Position numbers and translations under genes: made by a program | Notes under the pieces: generated by a model | Database searches by the model: none | What the model was told of the DNA's origin: nothing | The model's input: only the letters and a program-made list of their open reading frames with translations | Assembly: GCF_002386445.1 (NCBI RefSeq) | Contig: NZ_DGIR01000021.1 | Span: 186,001-250,000 of the forward strand | Length of the DNA: 64,000 nucleotides | Reading direction: 5' to 3' | DNA from: Pseudomonas sp. UBA4617 | Lineage (GTDB): Bacteria; Pseudomonadota; Gammaproteobacteria; Pseudomonadales; Pseudomonadaceae | Shown: in pieces, positions 8,978 to 17,604 of the stretch | How the letters are laid out: every line of letters starts with the position of its first letter | Position numbering within the stretch: position 1 is the first letter of the stretch

Positions 8978-10192
8978 TCAGCGCTTGCCGGTACTCGGCA
9001 AGAACACCGCCAACACTCCGAACAGTGGCAGGAACGAGCACAGCCCATACACATATTCGATGCCGCGCAGGTCCGCCACATACCCCAGCAGTGCTGCGCC
9101 AATGCCGCCGAAACCGAACATCAACCCGAAGAAGATCCCGGCAATCATGCCGACGCTGCCCGGTACCAGCTCCTGCGCATAGACCACGATGGCGGAAAAC
9201 GCCGAAGCCAGGATGAAACCGATCACCACGCTCAGTACCGTGGTCCAGAACAGGTCGGCATAAGGCAGTGCCAGGGTGAATGGCGCCGCGCCCAGGATCG
9301 AGAACCAGATCACCGCCTTGCGCCCGATGCGGTCGCCGATCGGCCCGCCAAAGAACGTGCCCGCCGCCACTGCACCGAGGAACAGGAACAGGTGCAGCTG
9401 CGAGCTGGCCACCGACACCTGGAACTTCTCGATCAGGTAGAAAGTGAAGTAGCTGGTGAAGCTGGCCATGTAGAAGTACTTGGAGAACACCAGCAAGCCC
9501 AGCACGATCAACGCTGCGACCACCCGCGTGCGGGAAATGCCGTGGGTTGCCTGTACCGCCTTGCGCGCCTTGGCCTGGTTGAGGTGTTCCTTGTACCAGC
9601 TGCGCAGCATCAAGGTTACGCACAGGAAGAACAGCGCGGCCAGGCCGAACCAGGCGACGTGGCTCTGGCCGAACGGAATGACGATGGCTGCTGCCAGCAG
9701 CGGGCCCAGTGCCGAACCGGTGTTGCCACCCACCTGAAAAGTCGACTGGGCCAGGCCGAAACGGCCACCCGAAGCCAGGCGGGCGATGCGTGAAGTCTCG
9801 GGGTGGAACGTCGAGGAGCCGATGCCTACCAGCGCCGAAGCCAGCAGGATCATGGGGAAGCTGCCGACGAAAGCCAGCATCACGATACCGACCAAGGTGC
9901 ACAGCGTGCCGAGCGGCAACAGGTTGGGTGCGGGCCGGCGGTCGGTGAAGAAGCCAACCCAGGGCTGCAGCAACGAGGCAGTGATCTGGAAGGTCAGGGT
10001 AATCATGCCGATCTGGGCGAAACTCAGGTCATAGTTGGCCTTGAGCATCGGGTAGATCGCCGGCAGCACCGACTGGATCAGGTCATTGATCAGGTGCGCC
10101 AGCGCGCAGAAACCGATGATGCGCATCACCAGCGGCGTGGCTTGGCTCGCCGCCGCCGTGGTGGATGCTGTGGGGGCGCTACTGGTGGCCAT
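8978..10192 (-). CDS. MFS transporter of the fosmidomycin-resistance (Fsr) type
   Basis: This 404-residue, 12-helix inner-membrane protein belongs to the Fsr subgroup of drug exporters. Marks are the opening LAHLINDLIQSVLPAIYPML, the loop GFFTDRRPAPNLL, and GSSTFHPETSRIARLASGGR, all characteristic of Fsr proteins. E. coli Fsr exports fosmidomycin; the natural substrate here is unknown. The cytoplasmic N-terminus is Ala/Thr/Ser-rich, of low complexity. It stands alone between a small gap and the tRNA promoter region. Confidence 0.88.
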   Translation of the reverse strand: MATSSAPTASTTAAASQATPLVMRIIGFCALAHLINDLIQSVLPAIYPMLKANYDLSFAQIGMITLTFQITASLLQPWVGFFTDRRPAPNLLPLGTLCTLVGIVMLAFVGSFPMILLASALVGIGSSTFHPETSRIARLASGGRFGLAQSTFQVGGNTGSALGPLLAAAIVIPFGQSHVAWFGLAALFFLCVTLMLRSWYKEHLNQAKARKAVQATHGISRTRVVAALIVLGLLVFSKYFYMASFTSYFTFYLIEKFQVSVASSQLHLFLFLGAVAAGTFFGGPIGDRIGRKAVIWFSILGAAPFTLALPYADLFWTTVLSVVIGFILASAFSAIVVYAQELVPGSVGMIAGIFFGLMFGFGGIGAALLGYVADLRGIEYVYGLCSFLPLFGVLAVFLPSTGKR

Positions 10193-10411
10193 GTCCCTGA
10201 GTCTCCGTCCGCAGTTTGGGATCCGATTATCAGGAAATAGATAGCTACCTAGCTACCTTTTTTACCACCCAGTCGCGCTTTTCTGCAAACATCCCCGCCA
10301 GCGTTGGGCGAAATGCCCACTGTCGCGGCAGCGTGATCCCATCAGGCCAGGCAGAAACCCAGCCTGACCGCTAAGTTTTTGAAAGCGTGCAAATTTTTTT
10401 TGAAATGAGTG

Positions 10412-10440
10412 TTGACAGGGGGGCCGTTCAAGAGAATAAT
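10412..10440 (+). promoter_or_regulatory. Sigma-70-type promoter of tRNA-Met
   Basis: TTGACA at 10412-10417 is followed after 17 bases by AATAAT at 10435-10440, about 10 bases before the tRNA start. Between the Fsr gene and this promoter (10193-10411) I see no gene. Confidence 0.7.
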
Positions 10441-10450
10441 GCGCGCCATC

Positions 10451-10527
10451 GGCTACATAGCTCAGTTGGTTAGAGCATAGCATTCATAATGCTGGGGTCC
10501 GGGGTTCAAGTCCCTGTGTAGCCACCA
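10451..10527 (+). tRNA. tRNA-Met (CAT), elongator type
   Basis: This is a 77-nt cloverleaf. The acceptor arm GGCTACA pairs with TGTAGCC, the anticodon loop TTCATAA carries CAT, the T-loop is TTCAAGT, and CCA is encoded. The paired first acceptor base marks it as the elongator and not the initiator. Confidence 0.96.
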
Positions 10528-10537
10528 AACAAAGACG

Positions 10538-10566
10538 AAGGGCTTACCGCAAGGTAAGCCCTTTTT
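10538..10566 (+). terminator. Intrinsic terminator after tRNA-Met
   Basis: The inverted repeat AAGGGCTTACC / GGTAAGCCCTT with a four-base loop is followed by a T run. Confidence 0.85.
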
Positions 10567-10593
10567 CTTTGCCTGCAGAAAACCCGTCCGCCC

Positions 10594-11205
10594 TCACTTC
10601 ACCCCGGCGAACGCCACGGCCAGGCCCAGGCCGATCAGCGCGACGCCGATCATCCGGTCGACCAGTTGCTGCCTTGCCAGCATCGCCTTGCGCAGTACCG
10701 CATTGGAAAAGAACACCGCCACCAGGCTGAACCAGGCCCAGTGGGCGACTGACATGAACCCACCATAGGCGAAGTCCAGTGCCAGCGAGCTGCCCGGCTG
10801 AACCACCTGGGTATAGGCGCTGATCACGAACAGCATGGTCTTCGGGTTGAGGGCGTTGGTCAGGAAACCGGTCCGCAGTGCAACCAGCAAGCCCGCCTGG
10901 CCCACCTCCCCGCCCACACTTGCCTGGCTGTTGCGGGTCAGCAGCCGGTAACCCAAGTAGACCAGGTAACCCGCACCGAGCACTTTCATGGCCAGGAACA
11001 ATGTCGGGCTATGGCTGATGATGAGGGCAATCCCCAGCACCGTGTACAGCACATGCACCTGCACGCCCAGTGCAATGCCCACGGCGGCAGCCAGCCCGGC
11101 CTTGCGGCCCTGTGCATAACTGCTGCGGGTGACCATGGCGAAATCCGCGCCGGGGCTGATGACAGCCAGCAGGGTGAACAGGGCGATGGCGATGAGTTCG
11201 GTCAT
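10594..11205 (-). CDS. LysE/RhtB-family amino-acid exporter
   Basis: The protein has 203 residues and about six membrane helices. The N-terminal signature ISPGADFAMVTRSSYAQGRKAG and the internal GAGYLVYLGYRLL are diagnostic of the LysE/RhtB family, which exports amino acids or their derivatives. The start at 11205 matches the family N-terminus; the longer frame to 11238 adds an unlikely polar extension. It is divergent from a LysR regulator with a likely operator between them, so it is probably controlled by that neighbour. Confidence 0.9.
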   Translation of the reverse strand: MTELIAIALFTLLAVISPGADFAMVTRSSYAQGRKAGLAAAVGIALGVQVHVLYTVLGIALIISHSPTLFLAMKVLGAGYLVYLGYRLLTRNSQASVGGEVGQAGLLVALRTGFLTNALNPKTMLFVISAYTQVVQPGSSLALDFAYGGFMSVAHWAWFSLVAVFFSNAVLRKAMLARQQLVDRMIGVALIGLGLAVAFAGVK

Positions 11206-11278
11206 GAGGGGCTCTCGATAGACGATGGAAATGCACACATACGCTGATTATCGAGCGCTTCTGCACTCGGCAAAATCG

Positions 11279-11296
11279 ATTTATCGTGAGGTAAAT
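11279..11296. promoter_or_regulatory. Probable LysR-type operator between lysE-like and lysR-like genes
   Basis: The inverted repeat ATTTA-N8-TAAAT includes the T-N11-A pattern bound by LysR proteins. It lies about 73 bases upstream of the exporter start and 72 bases before the regulator start. Confidence 0.5.
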
Positions 11297-11367
11297 CTGC
11301 TAGTTTTTCTCACTGATGACATGAACCTGTGCCGGCGTCTTCGCCGCTGCAGGCAAACAGGGACGCC

Positions 11368-12285
11368 ATGAAACTGCCGCTGCTGAACGCCTTCCGCTAC
11401 TTCGACATCGCCGCCCGCAGCGAAAGCTTCGTGCGCGCCGCCGAGCACCTGCATGTCACCCATGGCGCGGTCAGCCGCCAGGTGCGCCTGCTTGAGGAAA
11501 GCCTTGGCGTGGAACTGTTCGAGCGCCGTAACCGGGCCATTTTCCTGACCGCGGCAGGGCGCACCTTGCACAGCACCACCCAGGCGATTTTCGAGCAGCT
11601 CGAAGGCACCGTGCAGCGCCTGCAACAACAAGGCCGCGACAATGTGCTGGTGCTGTCCTGCGAGCCCACCATCGCCATGCGCTGGCTGATCCCGCGCCTG
11701 CCGCGCTTCCATGCCGTCCACCCCGACCTGCAGTTGCACCTGGTGGCTGCCGGGGGACCGCTGGACTTCACCCGCAGCGGTGTCGACCTGGCCATCCGCC
11801 GCGACGACTTCCATTGGGGCAACCTGCTGCACAGCGTGAAGATCTGTGACGAATGGATCGGCCCGGTGGGCCACCCCGCCGCCTGCGCAAGTCTCGACGG
11901 CCAGCGCCTGCTGCACAGCAGCACCCGCCCGGCTGCCTGGCCCACCTGGCTGCGCCTGAGCGGGCAGCAGGCCCGGCATGCCGAGCGCAGCGACTACGAG
12001 CACTTCTACCTGTCGATCCAGGCCGCCAGCGCTGGCCTCGGCCTGGCCATGGCTTCGGCCCTGATGGTGCTCGACGAACTCGACAACAGGCAGCTGCAAG
12101 CCCCCTTCGGCTTTGTGCGCGACGGTTCGGCCTACCACCTGCTCAGCCCTCGCCCCCTGCAAGACGCTGGCAAGCGCCAGCGCTTCGCCGCATGGGTGAT
12201 CGAGGAATGCCAGAGCTGCCTGGTTCAGCTGGGCCTGGCGCAGAACGACGAACCCGAACGGCCGTCATCACCCCAGGTACGATAG
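11368..12285 (+). CDS. LysR-family transcriptional regulator (GcvA-like)
   Basis: The 305-residue protein has an N-terminal winged helix-turn-helix at about 5-65 (LNAFRYFDIAARSESFVRAAEHLHVTHGAVSRQ in outline, with LGVELFERRNR). A type-2 periplasmic-binding-like effector domain follows. The spacing and sequence are of the GcvA-like subgroup. It probably senses an amino acid and controls the divergent LysE-type exporter. The ATG at 11368 gives the standard start. Its last 61 bases overlap the end of the convergent peptidase gene. Confidence 0.9.
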   Translation: MKLPLLNAFRYFDIAARSESFVRAAEHLHVTHGAVSRQVRLLEESLGVELFERRNRAIFLTAAGRTLHSTTQAIFEQLEGTVQRLQQQGRDNVLVLSCEPTIAMRWLIPRLPRFHAVHPDLQLHLVAAGGPLDFTRSGVDLAIRRDDFHWGNLLHSVKICDEWIGPVGHPAACASLDGQRLLHSSTRPAAWPTWLRLSGQQARHAERSDYEHFYLSIQAASAGLGLAMASALMVLDELDNRQLQAPFGFVRDGSAYHLLSPRPLQDAGKRQRFAAWVIEECQSCLVQLGLAQNDEPERPSSPQVR

Positions 12286-12806
12286 CCTGCGGTATCGATG
12301 TGAATGCGCCCGCTCGGGTAGCGCCCAAGCCCCATGTTCCAGGCCGGGCCGGATTGCTGCCAGAAACGGCATAGCGGGTTGGGGTCGGCCCACGCCGGCA
12401 GCAGGATATCCACCGCAAAGGCGCGAGTATGAGCGCTACCCAGGGCACCACCTGCACAACGGTTCAGGCCCGGGTCACGGTAGGCCGATACCACCTCGAA
12501 CTGGCGCAGGATGCCTTGTTGGTCGAGCACCTTGAGCAGCGACAGCGTGGCACGCACCGCCGGCCAGTTGCTCACTGGCGGCACCGCAAAAGGCGAAGCC
12601 CGGCACAGCCGCCAGTCCGAAGCCGAACGCAGCAACTGGTGGATAGGCACCACGCCATACAGGCGGGCATCCACCAGCATCTGACGAAATGGCCGGGTCT
12701 GATGGTCCCCGGCCCATTGTGCGAACATCCACAGATCACGCTCATCAGCGTGCGCCGCAGCACCCAGCATGCCCAGCGCCAGCAGAAGCCATCTTGCCCC
12801 TTTCAT
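12225..12806 (-). CDS. Secreted M15-family peptidase-like protein (D-Ala-D-Ala carboxypeptidase fold)
   Basis: The 193-residue protein has a signal peptide (MKGARWLLLALGMLGAAAHA) and a C-terminal peptidase M15-like domain. Zinc-site-like motifs are SAYRDPGLN, GSAHTRAFAVDI (His and Asp ligands) and GRIHIDTAGYRTW (His). Family members cut or bind peptidoglycan peptides in the periplasm. Its 3' end overlaps the LysR gene by 61 bases. The longer frame upstream of 12806 is not needed, as the signal peptide begins there. Confidence 0.8.
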   Translation of the reverse strand: MKGARWLLLALGMLGAAAHADERDLWMFAQWAGDHQTRPFRQMLVDARLYGVVPIHQLLRSASDWRLCRASPFAVPPVSNWPAVRATLSLLKVLDQQGILRQFEVVSAYRDPGLNRCAGGALGSAHTRAFAVDILLPAWADPNPLCRFWQQSGPAWNMGLGRYPSGRIHIDTAGYRTWGDDGRSGSSFCARPS

Positions 12807-12872
12807 CCCTGCTCCCCCTGCCCCAGTATGTGCACGCTGCCAAACACGGCGGCGCACGACAAGGAGTTAAGC

Positions 12873-14030
12873 ATGCACAAGATTGCCTTACCGGGCCTCG
12901 TCGCCCTCGCCTTCAGCGGCCTGGCCGCGGCCGACGCACGCATCGACCTGGGCGACGCGCAGCGCGTCACCCGCCTGTTCGCCTTCCCCAACAACTGCCA
13001 CGTCATCTGTTATCGCGACTGGACCCTGGAACAGACCGTCGAGCATTACCTGACCCAGAGCGTGCGGCGCGATGGCCATGCCGATGCCCAGGTGAAGGTG
13101 AGCCGCGACAACGACCGCCTGCAGGCGACCATCACCGGTGTACCCGCCAGCTATGCCAAGCCCCTGCGCAAGCTGCTCGACACCGGCGAACTGGCCTACC
13201 AGGGCGCCACACAACTGAACAAGGACGGCAAATGGTCCTACGACTGGTACCTGTTCCTGCCACTGGGCATGGCCCTGCAGAACCGCCGCAGCATCGAGCT
13301 GCTGCACTTCCCGCCGGACTACTCGCTGACCCAGGCCCAGGACTACCTGCGCTCCAATACCACCGACCGCTGGGCCGAGCTGCTGACCTTCAACGGTGTC
13401 GACGCCAGCCAGACCCCGGCCTACCAGACCATCATCGATATCGCCCCCATCGCCGCGCCGGCCAGCGCCGGTGAAACACTGAAGGACACCTACAGCTACT
13501 TCAAGGACTACCAGGTGCGCATGGTCAGCGAGATGACCCTGCAGAACCCCGCCAAACCCCTGCCGATGGTTGCCTTCGGCGCGCCGGTACGCAGCTGGAT
13601 CCAGCAGCAATATGGCGCGCAGCTGAATGTACTGGGCCTGGTCACGATCAGCCCGCAAGCCGGGGCCAAGGTGCCGGTGCTGGGTGCCAACCACCCCAGT
13701 GCCATCTGGTACGCAGCGGACAAGGACAGCCACGGTGGCAACCAGGACGCCGCCGATGCCGCCGGCTTGAAAATGATGGGTCAGGACCTGACAGCGGCCT
13801 GCTGGCAGGCGGGGATGGGGCGCAATCAACGGGCCGATGCCAAGCTGACGCTGGATGCTTGCGCGACCAAGTGGCAGGTAACGCAGAAAAAGCAGACTTG
13901 TGAACTGTTCTTCCGTACGGTGCGCAAGTACACGCCGGAGCAGGCGGCAGCAAAATGCAACACCGCCAGCGTGACCCGCAGCCTGCGCGAGCTGGACAAG
14001 CCGGTCGAGATTCAGCCGCAGGGCTTGTGA
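12873..14030 (+). CDS. Secreted protein of unknown function
   Basis: AAGGAG at 12861 supports the ATG at 12873. The 385-residue product has a signal peptide (ALPGLVALAFSGLAAADA) and six cysteines in the mature part: two near the N-terminus (NNCHVIC) and four near the C-terminus, compatible with three disulfides. The body is rich in aromatic and polar residues with no membrane helix. I do not recognise a family. It is divergent from the peptidase gene with 66 bases between starts, so the two may share control. Confidence 0.75.
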   Translation: MHKIALPGLVALAFSGLAAADARIDLGDAQRVTRLFAFPNNCHVICYRDWTLEQTVEHYLTQSVRRDGHADAQVKVSRDNDRLQATITGVPASYAKPLRKLLDTGELAYQGATQLNKDGKWSYDWYLFLPLGMALQNRRSIELLHFPPDYSLTQAQDYLRSNTTDRWAELLTFNGVDASQTPAYQTIIDIAPIAAPASAGETLKDTYSYFKDYQVRMVSEMTLQNPAKPLPMVAFGAPVRSWIQQQYGAQLNVLGLVTISPQAGAKVPVLGANHPSAIWYAADKDSHGGNQDAADAAGLKMMGQDLTAACWQAGMGRNQRADAKLTLDACATKWQVTQKKQTCELFFRTVRKYTPEQAAAKCNTASVTRSLRELDKPVEIQPQGL

Positions 14031-14145
14031 CCGGCACACCGTTCATTCGCGGGCACGCTCGCTCCCGGGGTGAACCACAGGCCTCAGGCCTTGCACCCCA
14101 TTCGCAGGAGCGGGCATGCCCGCGAAGGGGCCCGTGCAGGCCTGC
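14031..14145. repeat. REP-like palindromes
   Basis: Cattcgcgggcacgctcgctccc near 14043 and ggagcgggcatgcccgcgaagggg near 14107 form an inverted REP pair between two convergent genes, probably helping to end transcription from both sides. Confidence 0.55.
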
Positions 14146-14601
14146 TCAATCTTCGAGCAGGGTACAGGCCATCACCAGCGCATCCTCACGGCCGCCGGCG
14201 ATCGGGTAATAGTCGCGACGGCGGCCAATCTCGTTGAAGCCATAGCGCTCGTACAGGCGATAGGCCGACTGGTTGCTGGCACGCACCTCCAGGAAGCACT
14301 CACGACCGTTGAGCTGGTAAGCCCGGGCCATCAGGTGCTCAAGCAGCCGCAGGCCCAGGCCGCGCCCCTGGTTTTCCGGCTTGACCGTGATATTGAGCAG
14401 GTGCGCCTCATCGATGATCACGTTGATCACGCCATGCCCCACTTGCTGCTGGCCGTCGAACATCAGCCAGACTTCATAGGATTTGAGTGCATCCTGAAAG
14501 ATCCCACGGGTCCAGGGATGACTGAACGCGGCATATTCGATTTTAAGTACGGCATCCAGATCCGCCTCGGTCATCCGGCGGAAGCTGATCGAGTCACTCA
14601 T
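14146..14601 (-). CDS. rimI: RimI: ribosomal-protein S18 alanine N-acetyltransferase
   Basis: The 151-residue GNAT enzyme acetylates the N-terminal Ala of ribosomal protein S18. The acetyl-CoA loop VKPENQGRGLG, the EVRASNQSAYRLYERYGF segment and the DYYP turn match RimI. Its start overlaps the stop of the HolD-like gene by four bases (ATGA), as in the holD-rimI pairing of E. coli. The length is normal. Confidence 0.93.
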   Translation of the reverse strand: MSDSISFRRMTEADLDAVLKIEYAAFSHPWTRGIFQDALKSYEVWLMFDGQQQVGHGVINVIIDEAHLLNITVKPENQGRGLGLRLLEHLMARAYQLNGRECFLEVRASNQSAYRLYERYGFNEIGRRRDYYPIAGGREDALVMACTLLED

Positions 14602-15419
14602 TCAACGCTCTTCCAGCGCGCCATCAGCTGGCGCATGGCTTTCCAGACGTCCGCCTTGCGCTGCGGCTCGTCCATCAACAGTTCAAGGCCCGGCAAGGCC
14701 CAGGCGTCCCCCAGGCCGTCGAGCGTCAGGGTTTGGTAATAGGCGTTGCTGTCGGCATTGGCGGCAAAGCGCAGCGCCGGCAGGCCGACCAGCCACAGGC
14801 AGGCGCATGGGGCGTCTTCCAGGCGTGCCTGGACAAAGCCCCGGACAAAATCGCCGGCGGCTTCCGGGCCCTGGTCGAGGTTGCCGCGCACCAGCAGTGG
14901 CCAGCGCACCGGTTCGCCGATGATCTGCGGGGCATCGGGCAGGCCGGCGGCGCGCAGCATGTCCTTGAGCAGCAGGTAGGACGGATCGCGGCTCTGGAAC
15001 GGCTGGCCGGTGGCCAATTCCACCAGCAGCAAGCAGCTGCCGGCACGCAGCAGCTGCAGCGAGAAGCGCGGGGGCGGCACGGGTGCCGGGCGGGTAGCTG
15101 CGACCGGCCCCTCGGCCTCGGCGGCCTGGGCAGCCGGCTTGGTCGCACTGGCCGGGCGCGGTATTTCGATTTTCGGGCGCTCGCCAGCACGCGCCTGTGG
15201 GGTGACGGGCACGTCGTTGGCGGCGGGGGCGGGCCTGGCTTCGACACCGAGGTCTTCGACCGGTGCCACCGGCAGCAGCAACTCGGGCCGCGACGGTGCG
15301 GCGAACGGCAGTTCGGCGCGCGGCAGCCAGTGCACCACTTGCATGGCGGAAAGGTAGGCGCGGCGACGGGGTTCGGTGAGCAAGGTGCGGGGTCCCGAGG
15401 GGTGAAGACAATTGGCCAT
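14598..15419 (-). CDS. holD: Probable DNA polymerase III psi subunit, large pseudomonad form
   Basis: The product is 273 residues, about twice E. coli psi (137). Near residue 22 is YLSAMQVVHWLPR, which matches the psi N-terminal pattern (a short helix, then a GITQW-like segment) used to bind chi. The middle (about 50-130) is Pro/Ala-rich and probably disordered. The C-terminal part (ELATGQPF to KAMRQLMARW) has the psi-like fold outline. Psi links the clamp loader to SSB through chi. From memory, an enlarged 'cryptic' psi was described in P. aeruginosa in this rimI-linked position. The start at 15419 is the best choice but not certain. Confidence 0.7.
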   Translation of the reverse strand: MANCLHPSGPRTLLTEPRRRAYLSAMQVVHWLPRAELPFAAPSRPELLLPVAPVEDLGVEARPAPAANDVPVTPQARAGERPKIEIPRPASATKPAAQAAEAEGPVAATRPAPVPPPRFSLQLLRAGSCLLLVELATGQPFQSRDPSYLLLKDMLRAAGLPDAPQIIGEPVRWPLLVRGNLDQGPEAAGDFVRGFVQARLEDAPCACLWLVGLPALRFAANADSNAYYQTLTLDGLGDAWALPGLELLMDEPQRKADVWKAMRQLMARWKSVE

Positions 15420-15620
15420 TCTAACGGGTATGCCTTGGATTTTGCAGCGCCTATCAGACCGAGCGCCGCGTGGACGGTGATCGATCTCGCCCCCCCTGAA
15501 AACAATGTCGTACACCTACACATCACAAGGCTATCCCCTTCATTACAGACCAAGGGGTGAAAACCTCCCCCCAGGATGCAGTACAATCGCCCCCTTTTTC
15601 TTGGCAACGAGTCGAAGCCA

Positions 15621-16907
15621 ATGATCGAACCCAAGCGCGTCCTGCGCGCCCTAGCCGAACACTGGGCCCTGATCGAGCCGCTGTGCGAGCGTTTCGACCA
15701 GGGCACCCTGAGCCTGGTCGAACTGCGCCAGCATGTCGCCCGTCAGCAGGTCGAGAGCACCCCGCAGGACATCACCCAGCTGCTCGACGTGTGGATCCGC
15801 CTGGACATTCTGGTCCCGGTGGCCAAGAGCCCGAACCGTTTCGAGCTCAACGCGCAGATCCACGACTTCCTCGCTTACCTGCGCCGCGAACACCGGCTGG
15901 GCCTGTGCCTGGAGATCGAAGCCTACCTGCGCCACCTCGAGCGCCTGGCCGGGCATATCCAGGATGCCTTCGACAACCGCGACAGCGACGACCTGGCGCG
16001 CCAGCTGCGCCTGCTCGACATGCGCGTGCGCGATGTGCTGAAAAAACTCGACAATGACGAGCAGGCGCTGGTGGCCGTGGCCGAACGGGCCAAGACCAGC
16101 AACCGCCAGATCCCGCTGCGCCAGCGTTATGCCGAAGTACTCGCCACCTGGGACGAATACGTCGAGCCGATGATCCAGCTGGTCAACGCCGACGGCGCCT
16201 TCGAGCAAGGCGTGCGCAAGGTCGAGACGGTGCTGTTGAAACTGCTCGGCGAACAGGCGCGCCTGGGTCACCTGGTCGACGACGACATGTTGCTGCGCAC
16301 CCATGCGCGCATCCTGGAAATGCAGACCAGCGCCCAGCTGACCCTGCGCCACGCCCGCGAACTGCTGCTGCCGCTGCGTGAAGAGGCCCGCCGCCACAAC
16401 GCCGTGACCCGTGGCGCCGCGCTGGCCCTGTCGGTGATCCGGCGCAAGGGCATCGACGCCGTGCCGCAAGCCGCGATGCCGCTGTTCACCCGCCCGCAAA
16501 GCACCTTCCTCGGCAGTGCCAGCCAGGTTGAAGCCTACGTCTACGCCCTGGCGCGCTTCGAGCCCAAGCCGGCGCGCTTCCCCAAGGCCCACAAGACCCA
16601 GTCCGGCGCCCTGCCCCGTGCACCGCGCACGGTAAAGGAAATGGCCGAACGCTGCGAACAGGCCCTGCCGCTGCCCGACCTGATGGTCTGGCTGCTGGAG
16701 CAGGAACCGGAAAGCGCCACCGACGAGCTGCTGTATTGGTTCTCGCGCCTGTCGCGGGAAAAGCGCTTCAAGCGCGAACGCCTCGACCGCCGCGAGTACA
16801 CCACCCAGGAACACCTGGTCAGCCTGCGCTCGTTCGCCCTGACCTCCAGCCGCGAAGACGCCACTGCGTCTACCGAAACCAACGCGAGCCCAGCCCATGC
16901 ATCTTGA
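15621..16907 (+). CDS. mksF: MksF: kleisin-like subunit of the MksBEF condensin
   Basis: The 428-residue protein has an N-terminal winged-helix region (RVLRALAEHWALIEPLCERFDQG), helical middle domains and a C-terminal region that would bind the SMC head. It corresponds to MukF. It lies first in an overlapping operon with mksE (11-base overlap) and mksB. The complex organises and segregates chromosomes, acting beside SMC-ScpAB in pseudomonads. The ATG at 15621 was chosen by resemblance to orthologous N-termini; a frame from 15576 would add 15 residues. Confidence 0.9.
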   Translation: MIEPKRVLRALAEHWALIEPLCERFDQGTLSLVELRQHVARQQVESTPQDITQLLDVWIRLDILVPVAKSPNRFELNAQIHDFLAYLRREHRLGLCLEIEAYLRHLERLAGHIQDAFDNRDSDDLARQLRLLDMRVRDVLKKLDNDEQALVAVAERAKTSNRQIPLRQRYAEVLATWDEYVEPMIQLVNADGAFEQGVRKVETVLLKLLGEQARLGHLVDDDMLLRTHARILEMQTSAQLTLRHARELLLPLREEARRHNAVTRGAALALSVIRRKGIDAVPQAAMPLFTRPQSTFLGSASQVEAYVYALARFEPKPARFPKAHKTQSGALPRAPRTVKEMAERCEQALPLPDLMVWLLEQEPESATDELLYWFSRLSREKRFKRERLDRREYTTQEHLVSLRSFALTSSREDATASTETNASPAHAS

Positions 16908-17604
16908 TCTTTCCGAACTGTCCCAGCTCGCACCGATCTTCCGCGAGCTGTTCAAAGGCTTCCACGTCAGCCGCCGCGACCCCGAGCTATACGCCCAGCT
17001 GTCCAATTTCCAGGACCAGTACCGCACCCTGTTCAAGGCCCTGGGCTTCGAACTGGTGTGCGACACCCGAGGCTTCCACTACTTCGTGCCGGACATGAGC
17101 GCCGCGCAGGTCAACAAGACCGCGCAGCGCCTGTCGCTGTTCACCTTCATCCTGGTCGAGCACCTGGCCGACCAGGGCCGCGACCCAATGGCCGTGCTCG
17201 ACGGCGGCAGCATCGGCCGCGATGAACTGCCATCGCTGCTGGACAAGTACCGCGACCTGTTCCTGCAGGCCGAAGTGCAGACCGTGGACGAGCTGGAAGA
17301 AAAAATCCTGCGGCGCATGACCCAGCTCGGTTTCGCCTTCGAGGAAGGCGGGATCTACCGCTTCCTGCCGCCGATGCACCGCTTCCTCGACGTTTGCCTG
17401 GCTGTGCAGCAGGACCGCGACCTGGCGGCCACCTTGCACAGCGACCTGCCGCTGCCGACCCCGGTGCTGGTCGAGGAAGAAAGCCCCGAAGAACTCAACC
17501 GCACCGACGACCCGCTCGACCTCAGCCCCTTCGAGGGCGAGGAAAGCGAAGAGGAAGCCCTGGCCCGGGCGATCCGCGAAGAGCAACAGGAGATTGACGC
17601 ATGA
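16897..17604 (+). CDS. mksE: MksE: condensin accessory subunit
   Basis: The 235-residue MukE-like protein is built of winged-helix repeats (ELFKGFHVSRRDPELY, FHYFVPDMS, LGFAFEEGGIYRFLPPMHRFLD) and has an acidic C-terminal tail. It binds the kleisin MksF and modulates the MksB ATPase. It overlaps mksF by 11 bases and mksB by four (ATGA), so the three products are translationally coupled. The acidic tail (FEGEESEEEALAR) is typical of the family. Confidence 0.9.
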   Translation: MHLDLSELSQLAPIFRELFKGFHVSRRDPELYAQLSNFQDQYRTLFKALGFELVCDTRGFHYFVPDMSAAQVNKTAQRLSLFTFILVEHLADQGRDPMAVLDGGSIGRDELPSLLDKYRDLFLQAEVQTVDELEEKILRRMTQLGFAFEEGGIYRFLPPMHRFLDVCLAVQQDRDLAATLHSDLPLPTPVLVEEESPEELNRTDDPLDLSPFEGEESEEEALARAIREEQQEIDA

